Translations under genes and position numbers: made by a program
The notes under the pieces: generated by a model
The model's database searches: none
What the model saw: only the letters and a program-made list of their open reading frames with translations
What the model was told of the DNA's origin: nothing
Shown here: piece after piece, positions 10,577 through 23,188 of the stretch
Numbering within the stretch: position 1 is the stretch's first letter
How the letters are laid out: every line of letters starts with the position of its first letter
NCBI GenBank assembly: GCA_022578605.1
Contig: MU394090.1
Span: 306,177-370,176 of the forward strand
Source: Camillea tinctor
Taxonomy: Eukaryota > Ascomycota > Sordariomycetes > Xylariales > Xylariaceae
DNA length: 64,000 bases
Direction: 5' to 3'

Positions 10577-11735
10577 TTAACTGCGTATCATTGCTCTTAA
10601 ACTATCCGATGTTGAAGCATCCCGCTCTGTAGCAATGACCCGATCCAGCTCAGTAGATCCCCCCTGACTATATCCCTTCCGCCTCGAACGTAAGGTCCTG
10701 AAATAATTAGTTATATGCCTTAGCAGTGGCCGAAGGTTCAGAAGCGAGCTTGTGAGAATGGCGAGGAAGACTTCGACATGAGACCACAATAGCACACGCA
10801 GGTCGTTACTCCTGTCATCGGCAATATTAAGATTTCGCGCGGCAAGATCCACTATATATTTGAACCTTACGACCGTAGCGATGCTACTACTGTAGCCGTA
10901 GTGAAGTAGGTCAGCACGTACAACGCACAATAGGTCATGAAAGCTGGTGGCCGTGGTAATACTCACAGCACTCCTATCCCAAATAAGCCCAGGACAGCGA
11001 TTTTTAGGTGAGGGCCAATTTGCACTTTCCATAGCATAGGTATCGGAATGAGTGAATACAGCCAGTTGAGGACGATATCTATAGCCGAAAATGCAATCCC
11101 AGTCCGCACGGTGATTTCAAAGTTAATACAGCTTCCCTGACCCACCCCCCATAGGAGAGAGAGTGGTCGGCACTGTAGCGTTAATACGAGAAAGAACATG
11201 GCAGTGACAGCAAATACAACGACCATGGACACTAGCAGCACGTTCCGGATGACCTTGTCGACGTTTATCCGAAATAGGATAAGAGCCACACCGATCTTGA
11301 CTATGCCGGCCGTCAAGACGTAGGTCAGTTGGCTGATGGTCCAAAACTAGTATACGATGCAATAGTCAATATCGGGTGCTACTCTCATCTATTATAAATC
11401 AGATATTACCAAGCATACGTACCTTTAGTGCAATTTGAGGATCGTCATGAGTCCGCTCTGGCCAGGAGCCGAATCCCCAATCTAGGGATAGAAAAGTGAA
11501 GGCGCTAAGGATAATGTATCCGACCTAGCAAAGAAGATTTAGTTTAAGTACTGTAAGTCACATTATGAAGAGGTCATGGGTTAGTTTTACGTACGAATCC
11601 AATAGCCATGACGGCATCGTCATAGCCTAGTGAACCCTGGAGCCGGGTCCTGACTAGGATGCGGAGACCAAAGGCGAGAGTATCCAGTACGAGCGCCGAC
11701 ACAACTACCCGGAAAAGGCTCTCAGCCGCATCCAT
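10577..11735 (-). CDS. SAT4/rhodopsin-like seven-helix integral membrane protein
   Basis: Four exons on the minus strand (11735-11595, 11524-11423, 11346-10967, 10889-10577) give 311 aa; all junctions are GT-AG with matching phases. The N-terminus reads MDAAESLFRVVVSALVLD, then GYDDAVMAIGFVGYIIL, FWTISQLTYVLTAGIVK, VLTLQCRPLSLLWG and RTGIAFSAIDIVLNWL. The QCxPLSxxW motif, the early acidic GYDD and about seven hydrophobic helices are typical of the large fungal SAT4 (rhodopsin-like) family, often called PTH11-like. Its members sit in the plasma or internal membranes and many have no assigned function. It lies between two P450 genes and shares an upstream region with the second, so co-expression with the cluster is possible. 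A role in sensing or transport is not shown by the sequence. Confidence 0.85.
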
Positions 11736-12496
11736 GCCGTCTATTGAGAGTGGGGTTCACTTATGGGTCGGAAGAGGCAGCCAGGATCAGAGTAATTCTA
11801 GCTATGGCTGCGGTATGGGTATTTTAACTAGATATTAGTAAACAACATGTATACACAACGGCCTATCATCTTTGTATTTTCAACACTATGGGAATTAGAA
11901 AAGACATGAGAATTGAACGGAAGTAAGGGGTAAGGACCTCGGGGACAAATAGTCGGGCGGTATATCAAGGTTACGTATCTATATAGCGTAAGCTGTGCAT
12001 CCCCGACTTAAACGTTACGGGGTGAATCTCGGGAGTGAGACATAGATCCGTAAAAGGTAGCTAGTAATAGTCGTGTCAGTGGATACAAAGAGCCCTAGGG
12101 GAACAAAAGTATTCATGTGTATTTAGGAGCTTCAGATGCTTCTAGGTCTAGTAGACTCTTTCTCCCATCTACATCTCGATACATCAATCTATTACACCTA
12201 ATTGCCTGACAAGTCGTGTCCATGGATTGTGCGTATGCTGTGTAACCACGCTTTATAAGCCTGGAAATCGACTAAGCATTAAATTGCTCGGCATTGGTCA
12301 AGCCAAGGGATGACGCAGCAAATAAAAGGGGAAGAAAATAATAAGGAGAATACGTTCCATCTTCCACAATAGGAAGTTGGCGTAGTATACATTCACAACA
12401 TTCATATAACTCATATATGCCCCTGCTTCATCTTACACCTTTTTAATTCATATCTTACATCTGACTGTGTTGCTCGAATCCTTCCCGATCGCAACC
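11736..12496. promoter_or_regulatory. Divergent intergenic region between SAT4-like and P450 genes
   Basis: A 761-bp non-coding region between two divergently transcribed genes. It must carry both promoters. A TATA-like stretch (12406-12420) lies about 80 bp before the P450 start. I see no palindromic site that I could assign to a pathway regulator. Confidence 0.45.
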
Positions 12497-14297
12497 ATGC
12501 CGGGTACAGCTGAATCTACTGGGCTGGAACCCGGTTTCAGTATGAGAATAATCTCAACGGTCGGCTTTCTGGTGGGGGCTAACAGCTATCATCTTATTGC
12601 TTGGCGTGGCTAACAATAATCGTCTAGATACCCCTATATATTGTCTCAACAGTTCTCTATTCGCTCTATCTACACCCACTAGGTAGCTTCCCAGGCCCTC
12701 GCACTGCTGCGGTCACCCGTATCCCATTCTGGATCGCAAGTCTTCGTGGTAACGAAGTCCGTTGGCTTCAAGAACTTCACAAGAAATATGGCCCGGTTGT
12801 CAGGTTCGGACCCAATGACCTGAGCTACACCGGAGGCCAGGCTTGGAAAGACATATACGGGTACCAGAGAGGCAGAAAGGAGAACTTCAAGGATCCAAAT
12901 TTCTACCCAACTACCGAAAATGGCGCCCCCGCCCTGACTACCCTCAACCTCCAGGAGCATACGACTGTTCGTCGCACCATAGCCCCGGCTTTCTCGGATA
13001 GGGCACTCAAACAGCAAGAGTCCTTATTCCAAAGTTTTGCGAACCTCATGGTTGAGGCTATCAAGAAGGCTACAAGCAACGGGTCCAAGAACCCTGTGAG
13101 CGTAGATATGGTCAAGATCTATAACTTCACTACGTTCGATATCATGGCCCAACTAACTTACGGCGAGCCTCTCGGCCTCCTAGAGGCGTCCGAGTATACG
13201 CCGTGGGTCGCGCTCGTCTTCAAGTCCTTGTCCTTCTTCCCAATTCTCCAACTCATCGAGTATTACCCCTTCCTGAAGACTCTCTTCCGCCTTCTAGAAC
13301 CAAAATCCGTGAGGGACACTCGCATGTCGCACTACAAGTACAGTGCAGATCGCCTAGACAAACGGCTCGCTAAGGGATCAGACCAGCCTGATATCTGGAA
13401 CTTGATCATGCAAAAGGATGGTGAGAACGGAGAGCAAGGTCTTCTCACGGTGCCCCAGATGCACTCAAACTCCCAGCTGTTCATGGCCGCCGGTACTGAA
13501 ACTAGTGCCACTTTGCTCTCTGGGCTGACTTATTTGCTCCTAACGAACCCCCGAAGCATGAAGATCCTAACCGACGAAATTCGTGGGGCGTTCAAATCAA
13601 ACGAACAGATAGACCTCGATTCCACCTCCCGCTTATCATACCTGAATGCCTGCATCGAGGAGGGGCTCCGCATGTATCCCCCTGTGCCGTCCGGCTTCCC
13701 GCGGATGACGCCCGAAGGCGGGAACACGATCATGGGCCGATGGATACCTCCTGGAGTGAGAAATTTCCATACACCCCTGCTACCCAGAAACTAGCCCAGC
13801 CATCGAGTACGCTACTGACAACCTACAACTTAGATTTCCGTTTCCGTCCACGCGACATCGAGCTCCCGCGATCCGAAGTACTTCAAAGATCCGGACACGT
13901 TTGTCCCGGAGAGGTGGATGGGCGATCCCGCGTACAAGGATGACCAGCGCGACGCGAGGCAGCCGTTTTCCTTCGGTCCACGAGCTTGTCTTGGAATGGG
14001 GTGAGTTTTTGTCAACCCTTCATCTAATTCTTTCCCCTTAACCCCACTCCCTCCCCCTTTCCTCACATATGCATCATATAATTATCTGGACCCGCATATA
14101 GCGACGAGAAACTAATCCAAGGGTCGTATTTCAGCATGGCATGGCACGAGATGCGGCTTCTCCTTACCAAGGTGCTATTCAACTTCGATCTGGAGCTCTG
14201 CGACGAATCGCGCAACTGGACCGATCAGAAGGTGTATATCCTCTGGGAGAAGCACCCTCTCATGTGCCGTGCGGTGCCAGTCACGACTTCAACGTGA
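12497..14297 (+). CDS. Cytochrome P450 monooxygenase (second)
   Basis: Four exons (12497-12571, 12628-13755, 13834-14000, 14135-14297) give 510 aa. Splicing builds a continuous anchor TVGFLIPLYIVSTVLYSLYL followed by SFPGPR. The I-helix is FMAAGTETSATLL, the ExxR motif EEGLR is followed by MYPPVP, and the PERW region is FVPERWMGDP. The heme loop is FSFGPRACLG, joined across the third intron to MAWHEMRLLL. The C-terminus, with WTDQKVYILWEKHPLMC, matches the usual end of this P450 type. The intron phases (0, 0, 2) are consistent throughout. It resembles the group of fungal P450s related to isotrichodermin C-15 hydroxylase and benzoate hydroxylase; this is family resemblance only. Cluster position suggests a tailoring role. 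Confidence 0.93.
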
Positions 14298-15924
14298 CGG
14301 TCGGCTCCAGAACCAAGATCAGCTGCGGAAGAGCAGAGTAGGGGATAAACGGAATAATCCTGCTGGGCACCTGGATTAGGTGCATTAGCAATTTGCTACC
14401 TAGATAGATATATTTCTGAAAAACTAAAAAGGGGGTGTCTGTTACTGTTAGTTGATTGGAGAGGAGGAAAATGTAATTATAAACCCGGGCCACTCCGAAC
14501 CGGCCTCATCCGAAGTTAGGTAGTACAAGACAATTAAATGCCCGAACGAACCAGTAATCGGACCTTTGTGTAACTGAAGTCTGGTCCCGTCCCGGCCCGG
14601 TCCCACTATATATCGGAAACGGAAAGAGGGACGGAGACCAAAATATAACCGGTCAGGATCACTCGCAGATCAGACCAATACATTACCACAATATACTAAT
14701 AGACAACACCTCTGCTGCATGCTTTATGTTGCCACCTGGGTACTTGTATTATAATAACAAGATGGCGCAGCCTGGGTTCTATTGAAAAATTTTGGAAAAA
14801 TTCTTTTTTTTTAAATAAAAGCGCGAATACATAAGAAACTATAGGTACATCCTACAACGATACTGGCCTATACCTAACTAGTCTGTCCTCATCTACACCC
14901 TTCAAAACATCTTTACCTAATTCAAAGTACAGTACATTTCCGACTCTATTCCGGTCAATCCCGGTTGATCCGCGACCAGTCAGCGTAGACCTCTCCAATC
15001 ACTAAGTATCTCAAGGCATATTCGTCCGATCTTTCATGTGATCCAATCTTTTTTTTTTCTCTTTTTTTCATAGAAAGAACCTACCGAGTCCCCATTTTCA
15101 GAACCAATCCCCAGGCTGATCACAACCTATCAAGAACCAACCGACGCAAACCCTCATTACACTACACCCGAGCGACCACTCTGTATGAGCAAAAGAGAGC
15201 AAGAATATTTCCGTAAATAAAGTAGCATTGAGAAAGAGCGTCCCTTCTCGGGGTCCTCCCGAGGATGAACCGCACTCTCAGTCTGGCGCCCCAGGATCCT
15301 CCCTCTCCCGCCGTTGTAGCGTGTGGGGGTATCCCCCCTAAGGTACACACACAAGGCTCTGGGCACAACGGGATATATTGCCGTGCTATCAAGCTATACG
15401 TGTGTGTGTGTGAGAGAGAGAGAGAGATAATGATGAAATCCAAAAGAAGGAGACTAATAGCTAAACCTGCTGAGTCATCTGCTGACGTAACATAGCGAGG
15501 AAATGACATCCCCTTAAGCCTTCGTAGACACAGGCCTGCCCGGGGGCCAGGTAAAGTACCTATCTTCAAGCCGGCATGTCCTATGATCTATTATCTAAAA
15601 CTATAAAAGTTACCCACTCATCGGGATCGTATCCTACTCCTTAGCCATATTCACAAATCGCATGTCCAGGTTCTTAGGTACCGGGACCTGATGTCCCTAA
15701 TGGGGTGACGACCATCTGACAGCCCTCAAACCATTTAGCCTAGGTATACACAAGTCAAAATCTGTCGAAGAAGCAAAATAATCCAAATAATGCTATGATT
15801 TGGTAATAACCTTCTTAACATAATGTAAACCTAACATAGTCCCGGAACGCCGAAAATGCAAACAATACGTTTCTCTCTCTTCCCCTCCCTCCTCTCCCAA
15901 ATCTAATCCAATCCCCCCTTCTCC
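14298..15924. other. Intergenic, boundary between cluster and conserved genes
   Basis: No gene seen. It includes T tracts (14803-14812, 15049-15068), a GC-rich patch around 14580-14640, and a compound microsatellite listed separately. Confidence 0.5.
15400..15427. repeat. Compound microsatellite (GT)n(GA)n
   Basis: Alternating GT units followed directly by GA units over 28 bp; simple-sequence repeat, no coding role evident. Confidence 0.85.
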
Positions 15925-17609
15925 TTACCCCACAAGACTAACCATGGGCTCAGGCCAGCTCCCCCAAAGCAGTGGCCTATCGCCTAGGCGCGCGCCGACG
16001 GGGGCCAGGATGCGCAGCTTGCGGCGCTTCTCATCCACATCGGCGACATATACGAAGCCCATGACGCTGGCATCACGTATGGCGTCGGGGGGGTCATGGA
16101 TGCCGGCGTAGGCGACGGCCAGGGTGCAATTCTGCATCATAATGGAGGGCTCGGCGCGTTCGATGGTAGACGGTGGCGATGACGAGGACGAGAGGTCCGG
16201 CGTGTAGAGGTCGTCGTCGGCAGCGGCGGCGGAGGATGAGGAGGTTGCGGGGGCTGTTGGGATAGGGGAGTTAGTAAATATGTATGTAATGGTGAGAACG
16301 GGAAGGGTTGCGGAGATAAAAAGGAGGGGGTTAATGATTACATGTACCTCTCTCTTAGAAAGAAAAAAAAGAGGGGGAGGAAAAAGACACAAAGTAATAA
16401 AGTTAACATACCTTCATTAATCCTCCAAATCGACAGCGCCGCATAGTCGACCTGCTGCGTGAACGGGCTCAGCGTGACCTTAGCATTGCCGAAGAAGTAC
16501 TCGCGTATCGCCGCCTCGCGAACCTGCTGCATGAAGCTCGCATCGCGCTCCACCACACCGCCCGACTTATCCAGCCCCACGACGGCGATGGGCTCGTCGA
16601 GCGTGGTTTTCTGGCCGGCGAGGCGCTTCTGCATCTCGCTGGTGATGCGCTCCGAGCCGACCACCAGCACGATGTTGACCGAGAACTCGGCCACGATGTG
16701 GGCGACGTGGTCGTATGCGCCCTTGCCCGCGGCGTTGTTGATGCTCACCGTGTCGATGAGCATGCCGGCGGTCCGCACGTCCGGGTCGTCGGCGAGGCGA
16801 GACGAAGAGGCCACGGCGAGCCGGCTCGTGAGCCGGCGGTACAGCTTAGGGTTGTCGTCCGGGCGCGGGAGGCCGTAGTAGTAGGCCAGCGGGAGCTTGA
16901 CGGGGATGGCGCTGGGGCCGCTGCTCGGGGTGCTGCCCCAGTCCGTGGTGAGGTCGACGATGGTGGCGAACACGGCGGCGCTGAGGGTCCCCGGCAGCGA
17001 CAGCATGCCCTCGCGGCAGTCGGTGTTGACTACGAGGGGCTGGCGTCCCATGCGGGTGGCCCAGCCCGTCAGCATCTTCACCAGGCTCGTCTTGCCGGCG
17101 TTCGGGGGGCCCACCACCAAGACCCTTGGGCCCATCTGGCCCGGTGTCCTCTCGGCAGCGGCGCGCAGGCCCTCGAGCTTGAAGTGCAGGTTTAGGTAGC
17201 TGACTAGCGGTGTCTCGTCGGCGGTGGGTTCGGAGGTGTAGGCGTCATAGGTGGAGGAGGAAGAAGGCGGAGTGGATATCTCGAGGGTGCAACCGTGCCA
17301 CGTGTTGATCTTGGACTTGGTCGCGGTGAAGGCGTAGGGAGTATTGGGGGCAAGCTCGGTGCCGTCCTTTTCGGCGGTGCCCGAAAGCAGCTTGATGGTC
17401 AGGGTCGAGCCATGTGGCACCTCGAAGCGATACTCCCAGAAGGGCTCGAGGACCTGGGTGGTAGTGGGCGGTGCAGCAGCAGCTGAAGCTGTAGCTGTTG
17501 GAACAGCCTTTTTTTAGGTGATGCATCAGTTAGGTTATGTTATAACTGTGAGAGAGGTGAAATATAATCTTACCGCTGGAGCAATCTGTCCCAAGCCTGG
17601 AATAGACAT
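15925..17609 (-). CDS. CLP1: mRNA cleavage and polyadenylation factor Clp1 (P-loop polynucleotide kinase family)
   Basis: Three exons on the minus strand (17609-17574, 17507-16412, 16253-15925) give 486 aa. Clp1 is a subunit of cleavage factor IA in the nuclear 3'-end processing machinery; metazoan homologues are active RNA 5'-kinases. Visible features: the N-terminal MSIPGLGQIAPA, an N-terminal beta domain, a P-loop GPPNAGKTS at about residues 145-152, and the C-terminal exon with FVYVADVDEKRRKLRILAPV. The P-loop keeps Lys and Thr, so nucleotide binding is plausible. An acidic, Ser/Ala-rich insert sits near the start of the last exon (SSSSAAAADDD). Intron phases 0 and 1 match. It marks the start of the conserved gene block right of the cluster. 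Confidence 0.93.
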
Positions 17610-18704
17610 TGTCCCTTTTTGCCCTCTCTTTTTACCTCATATCATAGTATTATGTTTAAAGAGGGAACAACATGTATGGATGTTGTAGCTGGGTAGGTTA
17701 TATGATGAAGCTGAAATCGAAGCTTAGAGCTTGGAGCTTTTTAAGTGGTTGAAAGATTTCCAATCCTTAGCCTTGCAGCAGTTTAGAGTTAGCTATGTAC
17801 TCCGTACAGCGGGGAATTTCAAGACGCTCCAGCCAGCTCAGCCCATTGAACCATGCAAGTCGAACTTGTGGGTCCACCGAGGAGGGGGGAATCTCCACCG
17901 CCACGCATACAAGTACGTGATTAAAGTAGTGTACATACTATGTAGGTAGTTGTAGGTTATGTAGCTGTGTAGATACCTAGGTTACGTATCTACTAGCCTA
18001 CGTACACTACTACATGTACCAATTACATATAGGTTAAGTTAAAAATGTCCAAGTCGATGCAATAGGTAGACAAACTATTTAGGTCCACTATATACTTGGT
18101 ACGCAAAGGACGTATACAGGTTATGCGTAATTAATGGCATTTTGCAGGCAGATATTAATTACAAGGTGACGACATATGCTATCAACATTAGGAAATTACC
18201 TAGGCTGCTAGGTAGGTAAATAGGGGTAGTGCGTAAACGGACTTAAAAAAACAATCAAAAATCAAGAGAACACAAATAGAAGAGAGTCACCATAGATATA
18301 AGTAGGTAGATATATAATAGGTGAGTACCATATGCATTGTATCGTATATATGGCAATGGTGCCCACATTGCCTTCATGAATAGGAAAAATAAAACAGAAT
18401 CAAGGAGGAAAAAAAAAACACCTAAAACTAAACAGACAGCATGAGTTCCTGAGAAGGACAGGTTATATGCTGGAGCAGTACAATGGGTATCTTGAGAGAG
18501 AGCAAACCCCAGATTCCCTTTCATCATGACGCCCCTTTTCAATGTTTCCCTTCGCATCATTTCCATGCATACATGTACCTGTCTATATGTAATGTATGTG
18601 CCTGCTATGCTTTTTTTTTGTTGTCCCTGTGTCATTGCCGTGACTATATTCTATACCCAATCATCCCCAGATGCCTCGAACCTAGTAATTTCAGTTTCCT
18701 TCTT
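17610..18704. other. Intergenic between CLP1 and inositol kinase genes
   Basis: No gene seen. Rich in TAGGTA/CCTAGG words (17940-18240) with one TACTCCGTA copy at 17798-17806. Confidence 0.5.
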
Positions 18705-20148
18705 TTATTGAGACAGTTCATCAAAAATCTTAACAAGACTCCTGACTCCAAAAAGCACGTTTTCGTCTGGTCCCTGACCCGGCGTCCAGGTCGCATGTGC
18801 AAAGTCGATAAGCTTTAACGTGTATATATTCGGGTAACTCGACACCTCCTGGTCCTCATCTTCGTCCTCGTCTTCGTCCACTTCCGCTTCCCTGATACTC
18901 TCAATGGTAATTGGTAGCGATGCTTCCAGTTGGTTGAGCTCTTCCTCATTCATACCTATTCCACTATCCACTCTAAGGTTAGTGGTGGCGGTTCGGGTCA
19001 AGCCTCTCTCATGAAGTATTCCCGGAACTATTCCTGAAACTATTTCGGGGGAAGTTCCAGGAGCTGCTTTGAGAACTTTTTCGGGTGTAGGTTGCTCTAA
19101 ATGTTGGTTTTTTGCTTCTTCAATGGCCTTTCGGAGTGCGTCACCATCGCCTTCGAATACAAAGAGCAAACTTGAAGAGTACATTCGGCTCTCCTCGTTC
19201 TCTAGAATTTTTTGCACCATCCGAAGGTCCTCGGCAAACGCTCCCGCGATCACCTTGCCGAGATCCTCGTCGATATTGGCAGCTTCGTTGAATATAAACT
19301 TTTTGAAAGAATCGATAATATTGTCATCATTAACCGTGAATCTTCCCCAATCCTTGTCGTAGATTCTGAACCCTTCCGCGTCTAGTTCCGACTCGTCGGT
19401 AGAACCTTTGTATACTCTCATACCGGCGACCCGGAAACCGAAGTTTTTGTGGGTGGTCTCGGCAGCGATCTTATCGAAGCGTTCCTTTTTTTCCAATGGC
19501 GCATCGTCAGCCCACAGTCGGAGGCCTAGCTTGGCATCCATAATGTTCGGCCTCTTGTAACCAAATGAGGCATTATCTAATACTACGGCGCGGTCCGTGG
19601 TGATCTTCCTCGTTTTGTTGGGTACCCATTTCACGTCGTCCGTGATGATCTCTTCCTGGACGGGCGCCTTAACCACGGTCTCCCTCTCGTCAAGGTGGAG
19701 ATGGGACTGGATTTCCCGCCTGATGGGGGAGGGGATGTCTGCATTTTCGACAAGCTCGGGGATCTGGGCGTGAATCGCAGCCTCATCGGTGGTCTCAGTA
19801 AGAGACAAGGTACCTATGTAGAGAGGCATAATCTCGTAAAATTCCGGGTGGTGCGCATGCGCCGACTCGTAGAACTCGACTTCGGACTTGGTACATGGCT
19901 TGATGAACAGCTCGCCATCAGCGTCGCACATGGTTCCAGCACTATATAGACGGGTCACAGATCAGCAAAAAATGCATCGCATGTCGCACGCGGTCAGGGC
20001 TATGCAGTCAGGGCTATGCGGTTCAGAGAAGGGAAACTGACTGTCCAGCGACGGCGTAGTTGTACTCTTTTAGATCATCGCGCTTGGGGATTTCATAGTC
20101 TTTACTTGTGGTGGCAGTCTTGCCATTGGTGTCTCGGGATGTTAACAT
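18705..20148 (-). CDS. ARG82: Inositol polyphosphate multikinase (IPK family)
   Basis: Two exons on the minus strand (20148-20042, 19941-18705; phase 2) give 447 aa. The family phosphorylates inositol trisphosphate and higher inositol phosphates in nucleus and cytosol; the yeast member Arg82/Ipk2 also scaffolds arginine regulation. The signature PxxxDxKxG is present as PNIMDAKLG (about residues 167-175), and the C-terminal metal-binding segment reads LIDFAHATW. Splicing gives AVAGHAGTMCDADGELFIKP, the usual IPK N-terminal segment. A long acidic stretch (EVDEDEDEDEDQEV) precedes the last motif and is probably a disordered insert. Divergent from ARB1 across about 3 kb. Confidence 0.93.
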
Positions 20149-23100
20149 ATTGGTGGAGTGAGGCCGGTAGATTGGTCGAATAGATGATCAATTTACTCGA
20201 TCTGCATGATCCGGAGTTGGGTAGAAGAAAGATAAGGCTTCTAGAAAAAAGGAGAGCGCAGAGTTGTCAGGTTCCCTCCCGAGTTATGTAGGATTCGATT
20301 CGTAGATTGGCAAAGAGGGAATGCGGGAAGTGGATCTTTCTTTGGTTGGTTGGCAAAAGTTGGGATCAGCAAGGAGGGAGAGGGAGTGGGAACCACTTAA
20401 AAAAATGGTGTTTGGAAAAGACAAGATGAGAGGAGGGGAATTATGTATGCATGTATGTAGTTGTATGTATGTGTATGGGAAAGGAGGGAGAAAGTGAAGT
20501 GTTGGTTGCAAGGAGACAAGCCAGCAGATGGGAAGTGGAGGTTTGAATAAAAATAAAGCTTCGTCTTTTTTTTTGTCACATGGCCACTCGTATGTTTGAA
20601 ATTCCAGGTTGAGGGTGATAAGGATGTTGGCTGGTAACAATAACGGATGACGATGCTGATGATGTTGCTGATGTCGTAACACCCGGCAGTGAAAGGGGAA
20701 GGGAAGCCAAAACAACAAATAATTAAATGATAACCGATATAGGTTTAGGTATGTAGTTTATCGTACCTTGTATTGTTATAGACCTGGGGTGTACCCAAAT
20801 ACGGTGTGTTAGAAAAAAGTACCGGCGTGGATGAAGAAAAAAAGAAAAAGACGAAGAAAAAAAAAATGAAGAAAGGGAAATTTCGGGGTCGATGGGAGAG
20901 TTTCAATGGGATAATGCGAATTTCACGTCAACTGCTCAGCCGAGAAAAAGGCTAAGACATGCAGGCGAACAAGGTAAGGCATTTCTCCCTGTAAGTGCAA
21001 AGTAATTTCATACCAGTCCGCCGTGATAAAGGTACTTCATGTATACCACCTTGCAGACGGCCGCTAAGGAATGGAGTAATGGGGCTGCTTCGCCCTGCCT
21101 CGCCTGGACCAAAAACCTAACCTACTACCTAAGCCTGCCTAGCCTCAAACACAATGACACTGCCGCACCAAAGGACCTGGAGGAGGGCCTAAACGGGCAC
21201 CATTGCTTTAACCCTTACGCCCCAAAACCATATCAGACTGGCCAATCAGAAGCCAAAGGCGGATAGCACGGCATGGGAAAGGCTTTACCAGCTGCCGCTG
21301 TAGTGCTATGGTGCTGTGGCGGCTTTGACTTTTTGATAGTAAAAGCCCGGGCTCAGCCACTTATCTTGCCCGGTTTGCCGTACTTTTGATTCTATAGTAC
21401 CAACCTATGAAAGTATCCAGTTTTTATCATTGTCTGCCTGCCGCCCTGGATTGTCAAATCTGCCTATCTCGTTATGCCTATCATGCCTATCTTGCCCATT
21501 TAGGGGTTTTATAGGAACATTTACCTACCCCTCCTTACCTCAACTCGCAAACAACCCTCTCCGATAAAGCGAGGTCAGGCCAGGTCAAGTAACACTACCT
21601 ACAATGGAAACATCCACAACAGGTCATCAGCCATCGGCCATCAGCAGAACACGGGAAGCCCAACACGTGCGCACTCACACGCGCGCATACACACATATTT
21701 AGGATCTACCCGTTTATCCAATGGGAGTAACCGTATGGGTGTCGCGGGATTATGCATTTTACTCAACGGCTGACCAGGCTGTCTTACCGTTGCCCCTGTC
21801 GTTGTTACCTAATATTTATATTTATATATTTTATACGTTTTATTGATTGGTATATTCAGCTACACTTAATGTATGTCTGATTGCACTACTAGCAATGGTT
21901 AGATTTAATTATTGGTTGGCACGTTTTTTTAAACATGTCATATGTTCAAGTTTCAGAAAGACTTCTGCCGTATGTGTACTACATATAAGACTAGAATATA
22001 TGTGGTATCACTACCTAGATTGGATTTACCTTATTTTATTGACATGACCTACATACCTACATTTAGTACATTGTGTATGCAGTGCGCTTGGCCAATGGAA
22101 TCAACATATAGTCTAAGCTGTGTAGCACATACACATATGTAGGCACACTGCTTACTCTATTCCTAGGTACATGTACCTAGTAGCTAGAAGTTGTGCCCGG
22201 CAACAAACACTGAGCTTGGTGCTGGGAAGGGAAGGAACATAGGTTACACATATAACCTATCAAGCTTAGGTATCATTCTCGTATATGTTAGGAAGGTACC
22301 TGTGTATCCTTCAATGTTTTTTAACCTTACCTTAGGTAAACCCCCAAAAGCTGACCTAGCCTGACCTGAGTAAACCACCTGAACTTTTCTCTCTTCCATT
22401 TTTATCTCAGCCCTACTACTACCACCATCTCAACAACAACACCTCAACTCACTTCACTTCTTCCCCAATGCGACTAGAGTAACCTTTTCTTTTTTTTTCC
22501 CCTTTTCTTTCCATCTCACCTACTTTTTGACTCATCCCAGGCTGCAGTCATCTACTTATGTACCTAGTCTGTCGCGCACAGATAGTTCCCAGCTAGCTGG
22601 ATCCTTCACCTCCAGCTTTTCTCTCACCTCACCTACCACCTACCACCTACCATATGCATACCATCATCTAACCTGCCTAACCTACAGTAAGGGATATCAA
22701 TGCCACTTCAATCCTTTCTTATTCAGAGTCAGAGTCAGGCAAGTGCCTACTTACTTTACCTTATCTTGTCATCCCCACCTAGGCAGTTCCAAGTCTTCCA
22801 TTGGTTTATATCAAAAGTTGCATCATCTGTCTCATGATGATACCCTCCTAGGTTTAGTCGTAGTCATTTCTACCCAATCATTGGGTATTGCGACTACGAT
22901 CTATAAACCCGAACCCATATCTTCCCAAGTCCCATCTCAGCTTCGTAAAATCCCTGCTGTTCAAGCTTAATACGTACATGACCACATCTAACCTGCCAAT
23001 CTACGAGACACCAAGACTACTGCTGGCACATGGTCCTATCACCTACCCCTGTCTTCTCCCCCCTGTTGACGGCTAGGCATTTCTTACCTGCATATCTGAT

Positions 23101-23188
23101 AGAACTTTTTTTGTTAATCTAGTTATTGGGAGCCTGCAGTTCAGCCACTAATGCACATGTGGAAATAGGTCAGATTTTCCCGGCTAAG
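20149..23188. other. Intergenic between inositol kinase and ARB1; two promoters
   Basis: About 3 kb without a supported gene between divergent genes. It contains a purine tract (about 20836-20880), palindromic CCTAGG/TACCTA words near 22140-22340, and a CT-rich stretch (22380-22530) of the kind common in fungal 5' leader regions. Confidence 0.45.

Noticed and set aside
15400..15427. CRISPR-like or structured array
   Set aside because: Only a dinucleotide microsatellite; no spaced direct repeats are present anywhere in the window.
20284..20718. 144-codon minus-strand frame
   Set aside because: Leu/Pro/Ser/Thr low-complexity reading of a purine-rich promoter; no conserved motif.
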